Assembly (NCBI RefSeq): GCF_030408415.1
Contig: NZ_CP046976.1
Coordinates: 992,001 to 1,056,000, forward strand
DNA length: 64,000 nt
Direction of reading: 5' to 3'
Source of the DNA: Corynebacterium appendicis CIP 107643
GTDB lineage: Bacteria > Actinomycetota > Actinomycetes > Mycobacteriales > Mycobacteriaceae
Shown here in pieces: positions 11,838-22,448 of the stretch. Under the pieces are notes generated by a model. The model was not told where the DNA came from, ran no database searches, and saw only the letters and a program-made list of their open reading frames with translations. Positions within the stretch are counted from its first letter, which is position 1. Every line of letters begins with the position of its first letter. A program made the position numbers and the translations under genes.

Positions 11838-12869
11838 ATGCGTCTTGCCACTCTCACCTCCGGCGGCGACTGCCCCGGACTCAATGCTGTCATCCGCGCC
11901 ATCGTCCGCACCGCTAGCTCGGAATTCGGGTCCACGGTCGTCGGTTACCAGGACGGTTGGGTGGGGCTCATGGACGACCTGCGCACGGACCTGTACGACG
12001 ACGCGTTCATCGATTCGATCCTGCTGCGCGGCGGCACCATCTTGGGCACGGGCCGTTTGCACCCAGACAAGTTCAAGGCGGGCCTCGACCAGATCAAGGC
12101 GAACCTCGACGACGCGGGCATCGACGCGCTGATCCCGATCGGCGGCGAGGGCACGCTCAAGGGCGCGAAATGGCTCTCCGATAACGGCATCCCGGTGGTG
12201 GGCGTGCCGAAGACGATCGACAACGACGTCAACGCAACGGACTACACCTTCGGTTTCGACACCGCAGTGTCGGTGGCCACCGACGCGATCGACCGTCTCC
12301 ACACCACGGCGGAATCGCACAACCGCATCCTCATCGTCGAGGTGATGGGCCGCCACGTCGGCTGGATCGCCCTACACGCCGGCATGGCCGGCGGCGCCCA
12401 CTACACGGTGATTCCGGAGGATCCCTTCGACATCGAGGACATCTGCAAGGCGATGGAGCGCCGCTTCCAGATGGGGGAGAAGTACGGCATCATCGTGGTC
12501 GCCGAGGGCGCCGTGCCGAAGGAAGGCACGATGGACGCAGGCTTGGGCGAAGAGGACGAATTCGGCCACAAGACGTTCACGGGCATGGGCCAGATCATCG
12601 GCGACGAGATTCACCGCCGCCTGGGCTATGACGTGCGCACGACGGTGCTGGGCCACACGCAGCGCGGCGGCACGCCGACGGCGTACGACCGGGTGCTGGC
12701 GACCCGTTACGGCGTGCACGCGGCGCGCGCGGCGCACGAGGGCAACTTCGGCACGACGGTTGCGTTGCGCGGCGAGGACATCACGCTCGTCCCGCTCGGC
12801 GACGCGGTGGAGAACCTGAAGCGCGTGCCGGAGCGCCGCATCCGCACGGCGCGGTCCATGTTCGGATAG
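11838..12869 (+). CDS. pfkA: 6-phosphofructokinase
   Basis: Phosphorylates fructose 6-phosphate in glycolysis. 343 residues. The N-terminal [11 protein letters not shown] binds nucleotide; [11 protein letters not shown] (about residues 98-108) carries Gly-Glu-Gly where donor specificity is set; PKTIDNDV (about 125) contains the catalytic Asp; [14 protein letters not shown] lies near the C-terminus. The sequence is of the actinobacterial group III type, which uses ATP in Corynebacterium. TAGTCT at 11825-11830 is 7 nt before ATG, so the mRNA is leaderless. Confidence 0.96.
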   Translation: MRLATLTSGGDCPGLNAVIRAIVRTASSEFGSTVVGYQDGWVGLMDDLRTDLYDDAFIDSILLRGGTILGTGRLHPDKFKAGLDQIKANLDDAGIDALIPIGGEGTLKGAKWLSDNGIPVVGVPKTIDNDVNATDYTFGFDTAVSVATDAIDRLHTTAESHNRILIVEVMGRHVGWIALHAGMAGGAHYTVIPEDPFDIEDICKAMERRFQMGEKYGIIVVAEGAVPKEGTMDAGLGEEDEFGHKTFTGMGQIIGDEIHRRLGYDVRTTVLGHTQRGGTPTAYDRVLATRYGVHAARAAHEGNFGTTVALRGEDITLVPLGDAVENLKRVPERRIRTARSMFG

Positions 12870-12889
12870 CCGTCGGTTAGAATCACCGC

Positions 12890-13819
12890 GTGCGAACTCT
12901 CGTCACCGGCGGTGCCGGCTTCATCGGATCCCATCTCGTCGATCTCCTCATCGGGGAAGGGCACGACGTCGCGGTCGTGGACGATTTGTCGAGCGGCCGC
13001 TCGGACAACCTCGTCCACCAGCCGACGGTGGAGCTCGTCGAGGGGGATGTGAGGAGCGGGGAGCTCGAGGGGATCGTCGATAAGCTCGCCCCTGAGGTGA
13101 TCTTTCACCTTGCCGCGCAGATCGACGTGCGCAAGTCCGTCGAGGACCCGGTGTTCGACGCGCAAACGAATATCGTGGGCACGATCAATGTCGCAGAGGC
13201 CGCGCGGAGAGCGGGCGTGCGCAAGGTCGTGCACACCACCTCGGGCGGCTCGATTTACGGAATGCCCAGCGAGTTTCCCGTCGATGAGTCCTTCCCGGTC
13301 GACCCGCACTCGCCGTACGCCGCGTCCAAGCTGGCGGGCGAGCAGTACCTGGGCATCTACCGCCACTTGTACGGCCTGGAGGCGAGCTACATCGCGCCCG
13401 CGAACGTGTACGGGCCGCGCCAGAACCCGCACGGAGAGGCAGGCGTCGTCGCGATTTTCTCGGAGAACCTCTTGAACGGACGCCCGACGAAGATCTTCGG
13501 CGGCGGCACAAACACGCGCGACTATGTGTACGTCGGCGACGTCGCGCGCGCATTCGCGCTGGCCGCGGGGGAGCGCGGCGACGGGATGCGCTTCAATATC
13601 GGCACGTCTGTGGAGACGACCGACCGCGAGTTGCACAGCCTTGTCGCGAAGCATGCCGGCGCGCCCGATGCGCCTCAGGATTTCCCGCCACGGCTTGGCG
13701 ACGTCCCCCGCTCCGCCTTGTCTTATGCCCGTGCACGGGAGGTTCTCGGGTGGGAGCCCACCGTCAGCCTCGACGAAGGCGTGGCGCGCACTGTCGAGTT
13801 CTTTAGGAGCCAGCGATGA
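12890..13819 (+). CDS. NAD-dependent sugar-nucleotide epimerase/dehydratase
   Basis: 309-residue extended short-chain dehydrogenase. It has the NAD motif [11 protein letters not shown] at the N-terminus, DDLSSG for the adenosine ribose, and the catalytic SPYAASK (YxxxK) near residue 143. It most resembles GalE-like UDP-sugar 4-epimerases and could feed cell-wall arabinogalactan synthesis, but the exact substrate is not determined. GTG start with TAGAAT at 12878-12883, 6 nt upstream. Its stop overlaps the GNAT gene start (ATGA). Confidence 0.88.
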   Translation: MRTLVTGGAGFIGSHLVDLLIGEGHDVAVVDDLSSGRSDNLVHQPTVELVEGDVRSGELEGIVDKLAPEVIFHLAAQIDVRKSVEDPVFDAQTNIVGTINVAEAARRAGVRKVVHTTSGGSIYGMPSEFPVDESFPVDPHSPYAASKLAGEQYLGIYRHLYGLEASYIAPANVYGPRQNPHGEAGVVAIFSENLLNGRPTKIFGGGTNTRDYVYVGDVARAFALAAGERGDGMRFNIGTSVETTDRELHSLVAKHAGAPDAPQDFPPRLGDVPRSALSYARAREVLGWEPTVSLDEGVARTVEFFRSQR

Positions 13820-14409
13820 AGACGAAAGCGAAGTTTTCCGACAACCCGGTCTTGTCCAACCAGTGGGTCACTCTGGAGCCGCTGAGTCTCGAGCATGCGG
13901 AGGCTCTCGCGGAGTGCGTCGGGGACCTGTCGGACCTGTGGTACCAAGACCACATTCCCACGGCTGACGGTGTCCCGGCTTATATCGAGGACTACCTCGC
14001 AGAACACGAACGAGGTGAGCGCGCTCCGTGGGCGATCGTCGACCCGGCCGGCAGCGCCATTGGCGTGACCACGTTCTTCCACCCGGATCCTGCGAACCGC
14101 AGCATCGAGATCGGGTCGACGTGGATCACCAAAGACGCCCAAGGCGCCCCGTTCAATAAGGCCACGAAATTGCTCTTGCTCCAGCGCGCTTTCGAGGACC
14201 TCGGGTGCCTGCGCGTCGAGATCCGCACGCATTTCATGAACCGGCAGTCGCGTGCCGCGATCGAGAGCCTCGGCGCTAAGCTCGACGGAGTGCTGCGACG
14301 CCATAAGATCCTTAAAAGCGGCCTCGTCCGCGACACCTGCGTCTACTCCATCCTGGACACCGAGTGGCCCGAGGTGAAGACCGCGCTCGAGGCGCGGCTG
14401 CGAGCTTAA
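13816..14409 (+). CDS. GNAT-family N-acetyltransferase (RimJ/RimL-like)
   Basis: 197 residues with the GNAT fold as seen in RimJ/RimL enzymes: VTLEPLSLEHAEAL at the start, a central IEIGSTWI strand, and LRVEIRTHFMNRQSRAAIESLGAKLDGVLRRH towards the end. The acetyl-CoA P-loop is degenerate (TKDAQGAPFNKATK). ATGA overlap with the epimerase suggests co-translation. It converges on the PrsW gene with a 4-nt stop overlap. Substrate unknown. Confidence 0.85.
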   Translation: MKTKAKFSDNPVLSNQWVTLEPLSLEHAEALAECVGDLSDLWYQDHIPTADGVPAYIEDYLAEHERGERAPWAIVDPAGSAIGVTTFFHPDPANRSIEIGSTWITKDAQGAPFNKATKLLLLQRAFEDLGCLRVEIRTHFMNRQSRAAIESLGAKLDGVLRRHKILKSGLVRDTCVYSILDTEWPEVKTALEARLRA

Positions 14410-15320
14410 GACCGCTGCCTGGCTTCTCGGGCTGAAGCTTCCTCAACAGTCGGTGCGGAAGCTCCATGCGAGGCGACTTCAGTCCCCTCAGTCGTCTCCG
14501 CGATGTCTCGGCGGCCGATCTTGCGGGTGCGTAGGTAGAGCCAGATTCCGCCGATCCAGGTGAACGCAATGACCGCGATCAACGCCACCAGCGGGGCGAT
14601 CTCGCCGGGTAGCTCGGTTGAAGCGTTGAAGATCGAGTGAATGGCGAATCCGAGGAAGTACCAGATGACCAGTTGGCCGATGCGCCAGCCGAGGGATTTG
14701 TCCGTGCGGCACAAAAAGACGCCGAGGCCCCATGCCGAGAGACCGAGGTAGAGCGAGTGGCCCCATGGTCCAGGGACGGTCCGGGCGGCATACCCCATGA
14801 GCGAGCCCTCGACATCGGAGTCGAGGTTATCGAGCGCCGCTTTCAAGATGTAGGTGGCGTTCTCCAGCGCCGCGAAGCCGAAACCGACGGCAATCGCGAT
14901 GGTCACGGCCTCAATGGGGCGGCGGATGCGGAAGATCATGGTGCTCAGGATGAACACCGTGGCGAATTTGAATAACTCCTCGGCTGTGGGGGTCAGCAGA
15001 GTGAATCCCAAACTGCCCAAGCCCAGCCAGTCCTTGAAGGCGATGATGGATTCATTCGTGGTCACTGAAGGGGCGCACAGAGCCATACCTGAGACGAACC
15101 CCGCGAAGATGAAGGCGGGAGAGGAATGAACAGGGCGACCCGGGTGGTTGCGCAGCAGAAGCCACGCCAGCAGTAACCACAGCGCCGCGTGCAATGCGCT
15201 CATTGCCGCGGTCGTTGCGTTGAAGGGGAGCTGGCTGAAGTAGATAGCCGACCAGACAGCGGAGGCGAGGAGGATCAGCATTCCTGCGATGCGGAGGATG
15301 AGGTTCATTTTGTCGGTCAC
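14406..15320 (-). CDS. PrsW-family intramembrane metalloprotease
   Basis: 304 residues, about eight membrane helices. PrsW motifs are all present: EELFKF (Glu114, Glu115), E153-N-x-x-Y157, His188 (PWGHSL), and H228 with N232 (HSIFNAS). PrsW proteases cleave membrane substrates such as anti-sigma factors. GTG at 15320 overlaps the stop of the upstream gene (TAGTG), so the two are translationally coupled and the neighbour may be a partner or substrate. ATG 15308 is an alternative start. The cytoplasmic C-terminal tail is acidic and Ala/Glu-rich. Confidence 0.87.
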   Translation of the reverse strand: MTDKMNLILRIAGMLILLASAVWSAIYFSQLPFNATTAAMSALHAALWLLLAWLLLRNHPGRPVHSSPAFIFAGFVSGMALCAPSVTTNESIIAFKDWLGLGSLGFTLLTPTAEELFKFATVFILSTMIFRIRRPIEAVTIAIAVGFGFAALENATYILKAALDNLDSDVEGSLMGYAARTVPGPWGHSLYLGLSAWGLGVFLCRTDKSLGWRIGQLVIWYFLGFAIHSIFNASTELPGEIAPLVALIAVIAFTWIGGIWLYLRTRKIGRRDIAETTEGTEVASHGASAPTVEEASAREARQRS

Positions 15321-15880
15321 TAGTCGCCCTCCGTTTCCTCGGAATCGTCAGCGGAACTATCAGTGTTCACGTCAGCGGAGTCGATCAAACGCTGGGCGAG
15401 CTCTTCTGCGTCGTCCCCGCCGAAAGAGAAGTAGCGGGTGGTCTGCCCGTCGGCAATGGAGACCGCCACGAGATTGCGTTCGGCGTCTGCCTCGGTGCGC
15501 TTCACATGCACGCCTTCACGCGGGGACTCGACGTTGCCGGTTTCCACGTTCCGGTCGAGTGTCACTCTGCGGTAGAAGCGGGCGAGGGCTTTCTCTGCGT
15601 TGTTGGGTGCCGGTTCGGAGCGGCCAAGAATGCGCGTCGAATCGCAATCCCACGTCTTCGTGCTTTCCGCGAAGCCCAACGGGTTGCTGCACACAAGCTG
15701 CCCGCCGTTCTCGTCGGGCACGCCAATGCTGCCCAACTCCACAGGGTTGTCGGGCACCTGGGACTCTTCGGGTGTCGTGGTGGCGTCGACAACGCGCGGA
15801 AAGACCAGCGCGGCGGCGACGAGGAATAAAAGAATAAGCCCGAGCACAACGGGTGCTCGGGAGGATTTCAAATCATTCAT
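15320..15880 (-). CDS. Membrane-anchored extracytoplasmic protein of unknown function
   Basis: About 186 residues. A single helix near the N-terminus (about residues 10-28) is followed by an extracytoplasmic domain with one Cys pair (QLVCSN ... WDCDS), which could form a disulphide, and a Ser/Asp/Glu-rich end. It resembles small secreted proteins common in corynebacteria but no named family is recognised. It is the first gene of a coupled pair with the PrsW-like protease. A GTG at 15892 is an alternative start. Confidence 0.7.
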   Translation of the reverse strand: MNDLKSSRAPVVLGLILLFLVAAALVFPRVVDATTTPEESQVPDNPVELGSIGVPDENGGQLVCSNPLGFAESTKTWDCDSTRILGRSEPAPNNAEKALARFYRRVTLDRNVETGNVESPREGVHVKRTEADAERNLVAVSIADGQTTRYFSFGGDDAEELAQRLIDSADVNTDSSADDSEETEGD

Positions 15881-15910
15881 AACGCCGATCACGATACATG
15901 ACGGCGGCTA

Positions 15911-16777
15911 TCACTGCTGTACGGCGTCCAGTCCGATGTCGAGGATGGCAACCGAGTGCGTGAGCGCGCCGACCGCCAGGAAGTCGACGCCGGTCTCCGC
16001 ATAGGTGCGGGCGCGGTCGAGCGTGAGGCCGCCCGAGGACTCTAGCTTCGTCCCGGGAGACAGGGCATTGCGCTTATCGACGGCCTCCCGCGTCGCCTCC
16101 ACCCCGAAATTATCCAGCATGACCAGATCGGGGGAGAACGCGAGGACCTCTTCGAGCTGAACGAGGTCGTCTACTTCGATCTCGGTGGGGAGAGCGGGGA
16201 AGGCGGCGGTGGTGCGTCGATAAGCTTCTGTGACGGTTCCGACGCTGGCGACATGGTTGTCTTTGATCAGCACGGCGTCTCCCAGGCTCATCCGGTGGTT
16301 GACTCCGCCACCGCACCGCACCGCGTATTTGGCTAGGTCGCGGTACCCGGGCAAGGTCTTCCGCGAGTCGCGGACTTTAGCGCGTGTCCCGGCGAGTTCG
16401 TGGGTCCACTCGTGCGTGTGGGTGGCGATGCCACTGGCGTAGGTGAGCAGATTCAACGCCGTGCGTTCCGCCGACAGGACCGCACGCGCCGGGCCGGTGA
16501 CTGTGCCGAGACGCTCGCCCGGTGCGACCTGGTCGCCGTCGGATGCGTGGACTTCCACCTGGATGTCGGGGGAGACCTCGTGCATGGTCCACGCGACCGT
16601 GTCGAGGCCCGCGACCACGCCGGGTTGGCGTGGGACTAGGTGAGCTGTGAGGTGGGCGTCGGCGTCGACGGTCGCCTGCGTCGTGGCATCGGGGCCGTGC
16701 GCGAAATCTTCCTCGAGGCCGAGGCGGATGAGACGCAGCGTGGTGTCCTTATTCAGCGGTGGATTCACTGGTTTCAC
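15911..16777 (-). CDS. nadC: Nicotinate-nucleotide pyrophosphorylase (carboxylating) NadC
   Basis: Makes nicotinate mononucleotide and CO2 from quinolinate and PRPP. 288 residues, usual length. Family motifs include [27 protein letters not shown] (phosphate-binding Arg/Lys), [27 protein letters not shown] and a [14 protein letters not shown] phosphate loop near the C-terminus. GTG start overlaps the nadA stop (GTGA), so the genes are co-translated. Confidence 0.96.
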   Translation of the reverse strand: MKPVNPPLNKDTTLRLIRLGLEEDFAHGPDATTQATVDADAHLTAHLVPRQPGVVAGLDTVAWTMHEVSPDIQVEVHASDGDQVAPGERLGTVTGPARAVLSAERTALNLLTYASGIATHTHEWTHELAGTRAKVRDSRKTLPGYRDLAKYAVRCGGGVNHRMSLGDAVLIKDNHVASVGTVTEAYRRTTAAFPALPTEIEVDDLVQLEEVLAFSPDLVMLDNFGVEATREAVDKRNALSPGTKLESSGGLTLDRARTYAETGVDFLAVGALTHSVAILDIGLDAVQQ

Positions 16778-17727
16778 TCACCGCTGCCCGGGTTGCCGAT
16801 GGCGATCATGCGCTCCAGCGACTGGCGTGCCTTCGCGGCGATGTCCTCGGGCACGGTGACTTCGTCGCGCATGTCCCGGAGACTAGCCACGAGCTTCTCC
16901 GGGGTGATCATCTTCATGTATTTGCAGGAGGCCTGGGGGTTGACAGGTTGGAAGTCTGCCAGCGGGGACTTTTTCTGCAGTTGGTGCAGCATCCCGACCT
17001 CGGTGGCGACGAGAACAGTTCCCTGCGTGTCGTGATCCGCCTGGTCGAGCATGCCGCCAGTGGAGAGCATGTGCACGCGATCAGGAGCAATGACCCCTTC
17101 GCCAGCCAGATAGATCGCGGAATTCGCGCACCCGCACTCCGGGTGGATGTACAGCGGAGCGTCCGGGTGGGCGGCTGCTTGGTCGGCGAGCTCCTTGCCG
17201 TTGATACCGGCGTGAACGTGGCACTCGCCGGCCCAGATCCGGATGTTCTCGCGGCCGGTCTCGCGTTTGACGTGGGCGCCGAGGAATTGATCGGGAGAGA
17301 AGAGGATCTCCGTGTCCGGGTCGATGGAGTTCACCACGTCGACGGCGTTGGAAGACGTGCAGCAGATATCGGTCAGCGCCTTCACATCCGCCGTGGTGTT
17401 GACGTAGCTGACCACGACAGCGTCCGGGTGCTCGGCCTTCCACTCACGCAGCTGCTCGGCGGTGATTGAATCAGCTAGGGAACAACCGGCGGCCTCATCC
17501 GGAATGAGCACTGTCTTATCCGGGCTGAGAATCTTCGCGCTCTCCGCCATGAAGTGCACGCCGCAGAAGACAATGACGTCTGCGTCCGTGCCAGCGGCAA
17601 TGCGGGACAGCGCTAGGGAGTCGCCGGTGAAGTCCGCGATGTCCTGGATCTCCGGGATCTGGTAGTTATGCGCCAGAATGACAGCGTTTCGTTCCTGCTT
17701 GAGCTGTTGCACTTCATCAGTCCACAT
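16774..17727 (-). CDS. nadA: Quinolinate synthase NadA
   Basis: Condenses iminoaspartate with dihydroxyacetone phosphate to quinolinate, the NAD precursor; a [4Fe-4S] enzyme. 317 residues. By position, the cluster ligands are likely Cys123 (ICCTSSNA), Cys198 (HPECGC) and Cys268 (ASCKYMKM). Other family motifs are [16 protein letters not shown] and [15 protein letters not shown] lies 6 nt upstream of ATG, so leaderless. No nadB (aspartate oxidase), nadS or NdnR-type repressor gene is adjacent; the source of iminoaspartate must lie elsewhere. Confidence 0.96.
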   Translation of the reverse strand: MWTDEVQQLKQERNAVILAHNYQIPEIQDIADFTGDSLALSRIAAGTDADVIVFCGVHFMAESAKILSPDKTVLIPDEAAGCSLADSITAEQLREWKAEHPDAVVVSYVNTTADVKALTDICCTSSNAVDVVNSIDPDTEILFSPDQFLGAHVKRETGRENIRIWAGECHVHAGINGKELADQAAAHPDAPLYIHPECGCANSAIYLAGEGVIAPDRVHMLSTGGMLDQADHDTQGTVLVATEVGMLHQLQKKSPLADFQPVNPQASCKYMKMITPEKLVASLRDMRDEVTVPEDIAAKARQSLERMIAIGNPGSGE

Positions 17728-17789
17728 ATGTTCAATGTAGCGCTCATGACCGCAGTGAAATGACGGAATGCCGCGCTAAGGTCGGAAAA

Positions 17790-18302
17790 ATGCACGACCG
17801 AATTCCTGACCCTTGCCGTCTGCTCATCGTGGGCATCAATCCCGGAGCTCTGTCCGAGGAAGTCGACGCGCCGTTCGCGCACCCGGGCAACCGATTCTGG
17901 CCAGCGCTCGAAAAAGCGGGCATCACCCCGTACCGGGTGAATGCGAGCGGAGGATTGTCGGAGCAGGACGCAGTAATGCTCGCAGAGCGGGGGATCGGCT
18001 TCACCAACCTCGTTGCCCGGATGACGCCGAAGGCCTCTGATCTGACAAAGGATGAGCTGATAGAGGGAGGGGAGAGACTGAAGCGTGTCGTCGATAAGCA
18101 TCGCCCTGGGGCCGTGATGTTCGCGGGCGTCGGTGCGTACCGCGACGCATTCGGGAGGAGGAAAGCGCAGCGCGGGCTGCAAAGCGAGACGATCGCGGGC
18201 GCGCCCGTGTGGGTGGTGGGCAATCCGAGCGGATTGAACGCGCACGAGACGGTTGACTCGTTGGCTGCAAGCTACCGGGAGGTGTGGGCGTCGACTGAGT
18301 AG
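17790..18302 (+). CDS. mug: Mug-type G/U mismatch-specific DNA glycosylase
   Basis: 170-residue uracil-DNA glycosylase superfamily member. Motif 1 is GINPGALSEEVDAPFAHPGNRFW (the Mug/TDG group has GINPG with a catalytic Asn); the second motif is GNPSGLNAH near residue 145. Mug removes uracil or ethenocytosine opposite G. ATG 17790 follows TAAGGT (17777-17782) with a 7-nt gap. It is divergent from nadA. A longer upstream frame has no support. Confidence 0.88.
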   Translation: MHDRIPDPCRLLIVGINPGALSEEVDAPFAHPGNRFWPALEKAGITPYRVNASGGLSEQDAVMLAERGIGFTNLVARMTPKASDLTKDELIEGGERLKRVVDKHRPGAVMFAGVGAYRDAFGRRKAQRGLQSETIAGAPVWVVGNPSGLNAHETVDSLAASYREVWASTE

Positions 18303-18346
18303 ACCCCGCTTATGTGTCTCATGGTATGGGCGCTATAGTCCGCACT

Positions 18347-19342
18347 ATGGAATCTACGAATCTTGCCCAGAGCCGTCGTGCGGAAGAGCGCTCGGCGTTC
18401 ATCGCAACCCTCGGCTTCCCCTTGCTGGTGATTGCTGGCGGCGTGATCGGCTTTGCCGCGCCGGGCGTCGTGGAGCCGATCTCTGGCTGGACGACGTGGC
18501 TGCTCGGCATCGTGATGTTCGGTATGGGGCTCACCCTCACGGGCAAGGACTTCGTGTATGTGGCGAAGAAGCCGCTGCCGGTCCTGGTGGGCGTCGTCGC
18601 GCAGTTCGTGATGATGCCTCTTGCCGCCGTGCTGCTCACGTGGGCGCTTCGCCTGCCGCCGGAGATTGCTGCCGGCGTGATCCTGGTCGGATGTGCGCCC
18701 GGTGGTACCTCATCGAATGTCGTCTCCTACCTGGCGCGCGGCGACGTCGCTTTGTCGGTGACCATGACCTCGGTGTCCACACTGCTCGCCCCGATTCTCA
18801 CTCCCTTGCTCACCCTGTGGTTGGCGGGCCAGCATATGGATGTCAGTGCAGGACCGATGGCATGGTCGATCGTGAAGATGGTCATTTTGCCGATCGGCCT
18901 CGGCCTGCTGGTGCGTCTGCTTGCTCCGCGCTTTGTCGCGGCGCTGCTGCCGGCACTGCCATGGGTTTCGGTTCTCGCGATTGCCGCCATTGTCGCGATC
19001 GTTGTGGCCGGCTCCCGCGACAAGCTTGCCCAGGCGGGTTTGATTGTTCTGCTCGCCGTCGCGTTGCACAACCTCATCGGCTACACGCTTGGCTACGTCA
19101 CCGGCAAGGTGACCGGCCAACCGGAGGCCGCTTCGCGCACAATGGCAGTGGAAGTGGGCATGCAGAACTCCGGAATGGCCGCCACTTTGGCCGCGAGCTA
19201 CCTCAGTCCGCTGGCTGCGCTGCCCGGTGCTGTGTTCTCTGTCTGGCACAACCTCTCCGGTGCCGTTCTCGCCCTGATCTTCCGCGCAAAGGACAAGAAG
19301 GCGCAGTCCGGACAGCCGGACAAGACGCAGGTGGAAGCGTAA
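18347..19342 (+). CDS. Bile acid:sodium symporter (BASS) family transporter
   Basis: 331 residues with about nine or ten membrane helices. The hallmark [18 protein letters not shown] lies near residue 120 and [12 protein letters not shown] near 270. BASS proteins move organic anions such as bile acids, pantothenate or pyruvate with Na+; the substrate here is not known. TATAGT at 18334-18339 sits 7 nt before the chosen ATG; upstream in-frame starts are before that -10 and are unlikely. Confidence 0.9.
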   Translation: MESTNLAQSRRAEERSAFIATLGFPLLVIAGGVIGFAAPGVVEPISGWTTWLLGIVMFGMGLTLTGKDFVYVAKKPLPVLVGVVAQFVMMPLAAVLLTWALRLPPEIAAGVILVGCAPGGTSSNVVSYLARGDVALSVTMTSVSTLLAPILTPLLTLWLAGQHMDVSAGPMAWSIVKMVILPIGLGLLVRLLAPRFVAALLPALPWVSVLAIAAIVAIVVAGSRDKLAQAGLIVLLAVALHNLIGYTLGYVTGKVTGQPEAASRTMAVEVGMQNSGMAATLAASYLSPLAALPGAVFSVWHNLSGAVLALIFRAKDKKAQSGQPDKTQVEA

Positions 19343-19391
19343 GCGGAGCTATCGTTCCAGCGGGGGACTCGGGGCACTACACTTGGCAACC

Positions 19392-20894
19392 ATGACTGCG
19401 TACGACCTGATGGATTACAGCGATGTCCTGGAAAAGTACGACCCGGTGATGGGTCTCGAGGTGCACGTGGAGCTGTCCACGGAGACCAAGATGTTCTCCA
19501 CCTCTTCGGCCCACTTCGGGGCGGAGCCGAACACCAACATCGACCCGGTGTCGCTCGGCCTGCCGGGCGCGCTTCCGGTGGTCAACGCCAAGGGCGTGGA
19601 ATGGGCCATCAAGATCGGTCTCGCGCTGAACTGCAAAATCGCCGAGGCGTCCCGCTTCGCACGCAAGAACTACTTCTACCCGGACCAGCCGAAGAACTAT
19701 CAGATCTCGCAGTACGACGAGCCGATCGCGTACGACGGTTACCTCGATGTCGTCCTCGACGACGGCACCGAGTGGCGCGTCGAGATTGAGCGCGCCCACA
19801 TGGAGGAAGACACCGGCAAGCTGACCCATCTGGGTTCTGCGTCCGGCCGCATCTCCGGCGCGACGGCGTCCCTGGTGGACTGCAACCGTGCCGGGATCCC
19901 GCTGATCGAGATCGTGACCAAGCCGATCGAGGGCGCCGGCGAGCGCGCCCCCGAGGTCGCCCGTGCTTACGTCGGTGCGCTGCGCGAGCTGGTCAAGGCG
20001 CTCGGTGTGTCCGACGCACGCATGGACCAGGGCTCGATGCGGTGCGACGCGAATGTCTCGCTGCGCCCCAAGGGCCAGGAAAAGTTCGGCACCCGCACTG
20101 AGACCAAGAACATCAACTCGCTGAAGTCCGTCGAGCAGGCCGTGCGCTACGAGATGCAGCGCCACGCAGGCGTCCTCGAGGCCGGCGGCGAGATCGTCCA
20201 GGAGACCCGCCACTACCAGGAGGCCGACGGCACCACTTCCAAGGGCCGCCCGAAAGAAGAGGCGAGCGAGTACCGCTACTTCAACGACCCCGACCTGCCG
20301 CCCGTCATCGCGAAGCCCGAGTGGGTCGAAGAGATCCGCGCGACCCTGCCGGAGCTGCCGTGGGTGCGCCGCGCCCGCATTCAGGAGGAGTGGCAGCTAC
20401 CGGAAAAGGAATTCCGTGACCTGGTCAACGCCGGCGCTCTCGACCTCATCGTCGACACCGTCGAAGCCGGCACCACGCCGGACGAGGCCCGCGCATGGTG
20501 GGTCTCCTACATCGCCGGCAAGGGTAACGAGCTGGGCAAGGACCTCGACGCGCTCGGCGTCACCCCGGCCGATGTCGCCCGCGTGGTCGAGCTGGTCAAG
20601 GATGGCAAGCTGACCACCAAGCTCGGCCGCCAGGCGATCGACGGAGTCATCGAGGGCGAAGGCAACGTCGACGAGGTCGTCGAAAAGCGCGGCCTCGAGG
20701 TGGTGCGTGACGACGGCGCGATCGAGGCAGCCGTCGACGAAGCCTTGGCGGCGAACCCGGACATCGTGGAGAAGTACAAGGCCGGCAATACCAAGGTCAC
20801 CGGCGCAATCGTCGGTGCGGTGATGAAGGCGACGCAGGGCAAGGCCGACCCGAAGGCGATCAACGAGATCATCGCGAAGAAGCTCGCGGACTAG
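19392..20894 (+). CDS. gatB: Asp/Glu-tRNA amidotransferase subunit GatB
   Basis: 500 residues. GatB/GatE catalytic domain with [17 protein letters not shown] at the start, [17 protein letters not shown] and the [16 protein letters not shown] signature, then [11 protein letters not shown], a helical linker and the C-terminal YqeY-like tRNA-binding domain (about 360-500). It phosphorylates Glu/Asp on the mischarged tRNA before amidation. ATG 19392 has TACACT 8 nt upstream. It is separated from gatCA by about 9 kb. Confidence 0.97.
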   Translation: MTAYDLMDYSDVLEKYDPVMGLEVHVELSTETKMFSTSSAHFGAEPNTNIDPVSLGLPGALPVVNAKGVEWAIKIGLALNCKIAEASRFARKNYFYPDQPKNYQISQYDEPIAYDGYLDVVLDDGTEWRVEIERAHMEEDTGKLTHLGSASGRISGATASLVDCNRAGIPLIEIVTKPIEGAGERAPEVARAYVGALRELVKALGVSDARMDQGSMRCDANVSLRPKGQEKFGTRTETKNINSLKSVEQAVRYEMQRHAGVLEAGGEIVQETRHYQEADGTTSKGRPKEEASEYRYFNDPDLPPVIAKPEWVEEIRATLPELPWVRRARIQEEWQLPEKEFRDLVNAGALDLIVDTVEAGTTPDEARAWWVSYIAGKGNELGKDLDALGVTPADVARVVELVKDGKLTTKLGRQAIDGVIEGEGNVDEVVEKRGLEVVRDDGAIEAAVDEALAANPDIVEKYKAGNTKVTGAIVGAVMKATQGKADPKAINEIIAKKLAD

Positions 20895-20906
20895 CTACAG
20901 AAAAAG

Positions 20907-20954
20907 AACTGCCCCGGTTCGCTGAACGGAAATCGTTCGGCGTCCGGGGCAGTT
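20907..20954. terminator. Bidirectional terminator between gatB and the YkvI-like gene
   Basis: AACTGCCCCGG (20907-20917) pairs perfectly with CCGGGGCAGTT (20944-20954). The interior forms a second stem (CGCTGAACG with CGTTCGGCG). A-run upstream and T-run downstream suit termination from both convergent genes. Confidence 0.85.
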
Positions 20955-20968
20955 TGTGCGTCGATAAG

Positions 20969-22369
20969 CTACGGCTTGTTGTTCACGGCGGGGAACTCGC
21001 CGGTCTCGTACATCTCCTCGTAGGACTTCCAGTCGATCGAGTCGCCCTTCGATTCGGGCGCGCCGCCGTAGGAGTCGGACTCCGGGTCGAGGGCGGGGAC
21101 ATTTTCCAAGCTGAAGTCGTTGGAATCGTCGGCGTCGAGGTCCGCGGCAACCTCCTCCTGGACCGAGTGCCAGAGGTTCTGGTCGCCGATATTCGAATCC
21201 TTGGTCAGGTCGTCGACCTCGTGGCGCTCCTCGGCGGACAGGTTGTCGGATTCGGGGTGCAGCTGCGATTCGGCGAGCTCGGCGAGACGCGCGCGGCGGC
21301 CGGTCTCCTCCTTGATGTTCTGGCGGTCGCGGAACCACGCGACAGCCATGATCACGCCGAGGATGAGGCCCAAGTAGCCCAGCAGCGGGTAGACCCAGCC
21401 GACAAGGTCGGCGAACCCGATGAACGACAGCGCGAAGCCGACCGCGACCACGATGAAGTAGTAGCGGCGGAATTTCTCCGGCTTGTCGTGGCTGAGGCGG
21501 CGGCCCAGAGCGTAGAAGAGGCCGACGGCGGTGTTGTAGATCATCAGGTAGATCACGATGGACACCGCCGTGCCGATCGCCGGGTGCATGGTGTCGAAGA
21601 CCTTGAGCAGAGGCATGTCCGCGTCCAGGATGTGCTCCATGTTGAAGAACAGGATGAACACCAGGATCATCAGCAGGACTGCGAAGATGATGCCGCCGAG
21701 AAGGCCGCCCTTGCCGGTCTGCGCCGGGTTGATGTGGGAGCCGGCGAAGACGAGCATCATGGAGCAGTCCATGATCATCACCAGGGTCGCGTAGTTCATC
21801 GCGGTGATGAACCAGTTGCCGAATGTGCCCTGCGCGTGCGGGGTGGTCTGGGCGAGCTCGTTGAGTTCACCAAGGTTGTCCGGCATGTTCATCAGCGTGA
21901 TGATGAACGCGCCGATGATGCAGACAATCAGCAGCGGCGTGATCATCGAGATGACGTTGCTGAGCTTGTCCACGTCCAGAAAGCCCGACAGGACCAGCAG
22001 CACGACCATGATCGCGGAGCCGATCCAGGTTTGGAACCCGAATTGCTGCTCCATATTGGCGCCTGCGCCTGCCACCATGACAAAGCCGATGCAGAACAGC
22101 GTGAACATGGTGGTGTAATCCATGTACTTGGCCAGCAGCGGCCTGGAAACGCTCTCGAATACCACGCTGTGGTTGTCGGCGAGGTAGTAGGAGCCGAGCT
22201 GGTAGACGAATGCGCTGAGCACCGCGATGGTGAGGCCGGCGACGGCGGCACCGATGATGCCCCAGTAGCCGAAGGAGAGGAAGTATTGCAGCACTTCTTG
22301 GCCGGAGGCGAAGCCGGCGCCGACTGTGAGGCCGACGAGCGCCATGGCCACTTTCAGGGTTTTCTTCAC
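20969..22369 (-). CDS. YkvI-family LeuT-fold membrane transporter
   Basis: 466 residues. The first about 350 residues have ten to eleven membrane helices and start with VGLTVGAGFASGQEVLQYF, the signature of the YkvI (COG3949) family, distant relatives of amino-acid/sodium symporters. The last about 110 residues are a cytoplasmic, Asp/Glu-rich, probably disordered tail not typical for the family core. Substrate unknown. Converges on gatB with a shared terminator. Confidence 0.82.
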   Translation of the reverse strand: MKKTLKVAMALVGLTVGAGFASGQEVLQYFLSFGYWGIIGAAVAGLTIAVLSAFVYQLGSYYLADNHSVVFESVSRPLLAKYMDYTTMFTLFCIGFVMVAGAGANMEQQFGFQTWIGSAIMVVLLVLSGFLDVDKLSNVISMITPLLIVCIIGAFIITLMNMPDNLGELNELAQTTPHAQGTFGNWFITAMNYATLVMIMDCSMMLVFAGSHINPAQTGKGGLLGGIIFAVLLMILVFILFFNMEHILDADMPLLKVFDTMHPAIGTAVSIVIYLMIYNTAVGLFYALGRRLSHDKPEKFRRYYFIVVAVGFALSFIGFADLVGWVYPLLGYLGLILGVIMAVAWFRDRQNIKEETGRRARLAELAESQLHPESDNLSAEERHEVDDLTKDSNIGDQNLWHSVQEEVAADLDADDSNDFSLENVPALDPESDSYGGAPESKGDSIDWKSYEEMYETGEFPAVNNKP

Positions 22370-22448
22370 TGAAGAACCTTTGTTTGGAAGAATTAGGAAA
22401 AATTATGAACGGAGTGAGAGTAACAGAGATGTGGCACAATGGGCGCCC

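Noticed and set aside
11090..12356. Several overlapping minus-strand frames opposite the MFS and pfkA genes
   Set aside because: All are GC-driven shadows; the plus-strand genes carry the family motifs.
20954..22372. Plus-strand open frame of 472 codons opposite the YkvI-like transporter
   Set aside because: Very acidic/His-rich, no hydrophobic core, no motif; the antisense of a membrane protein in GC-rich DNA produces this pattern.
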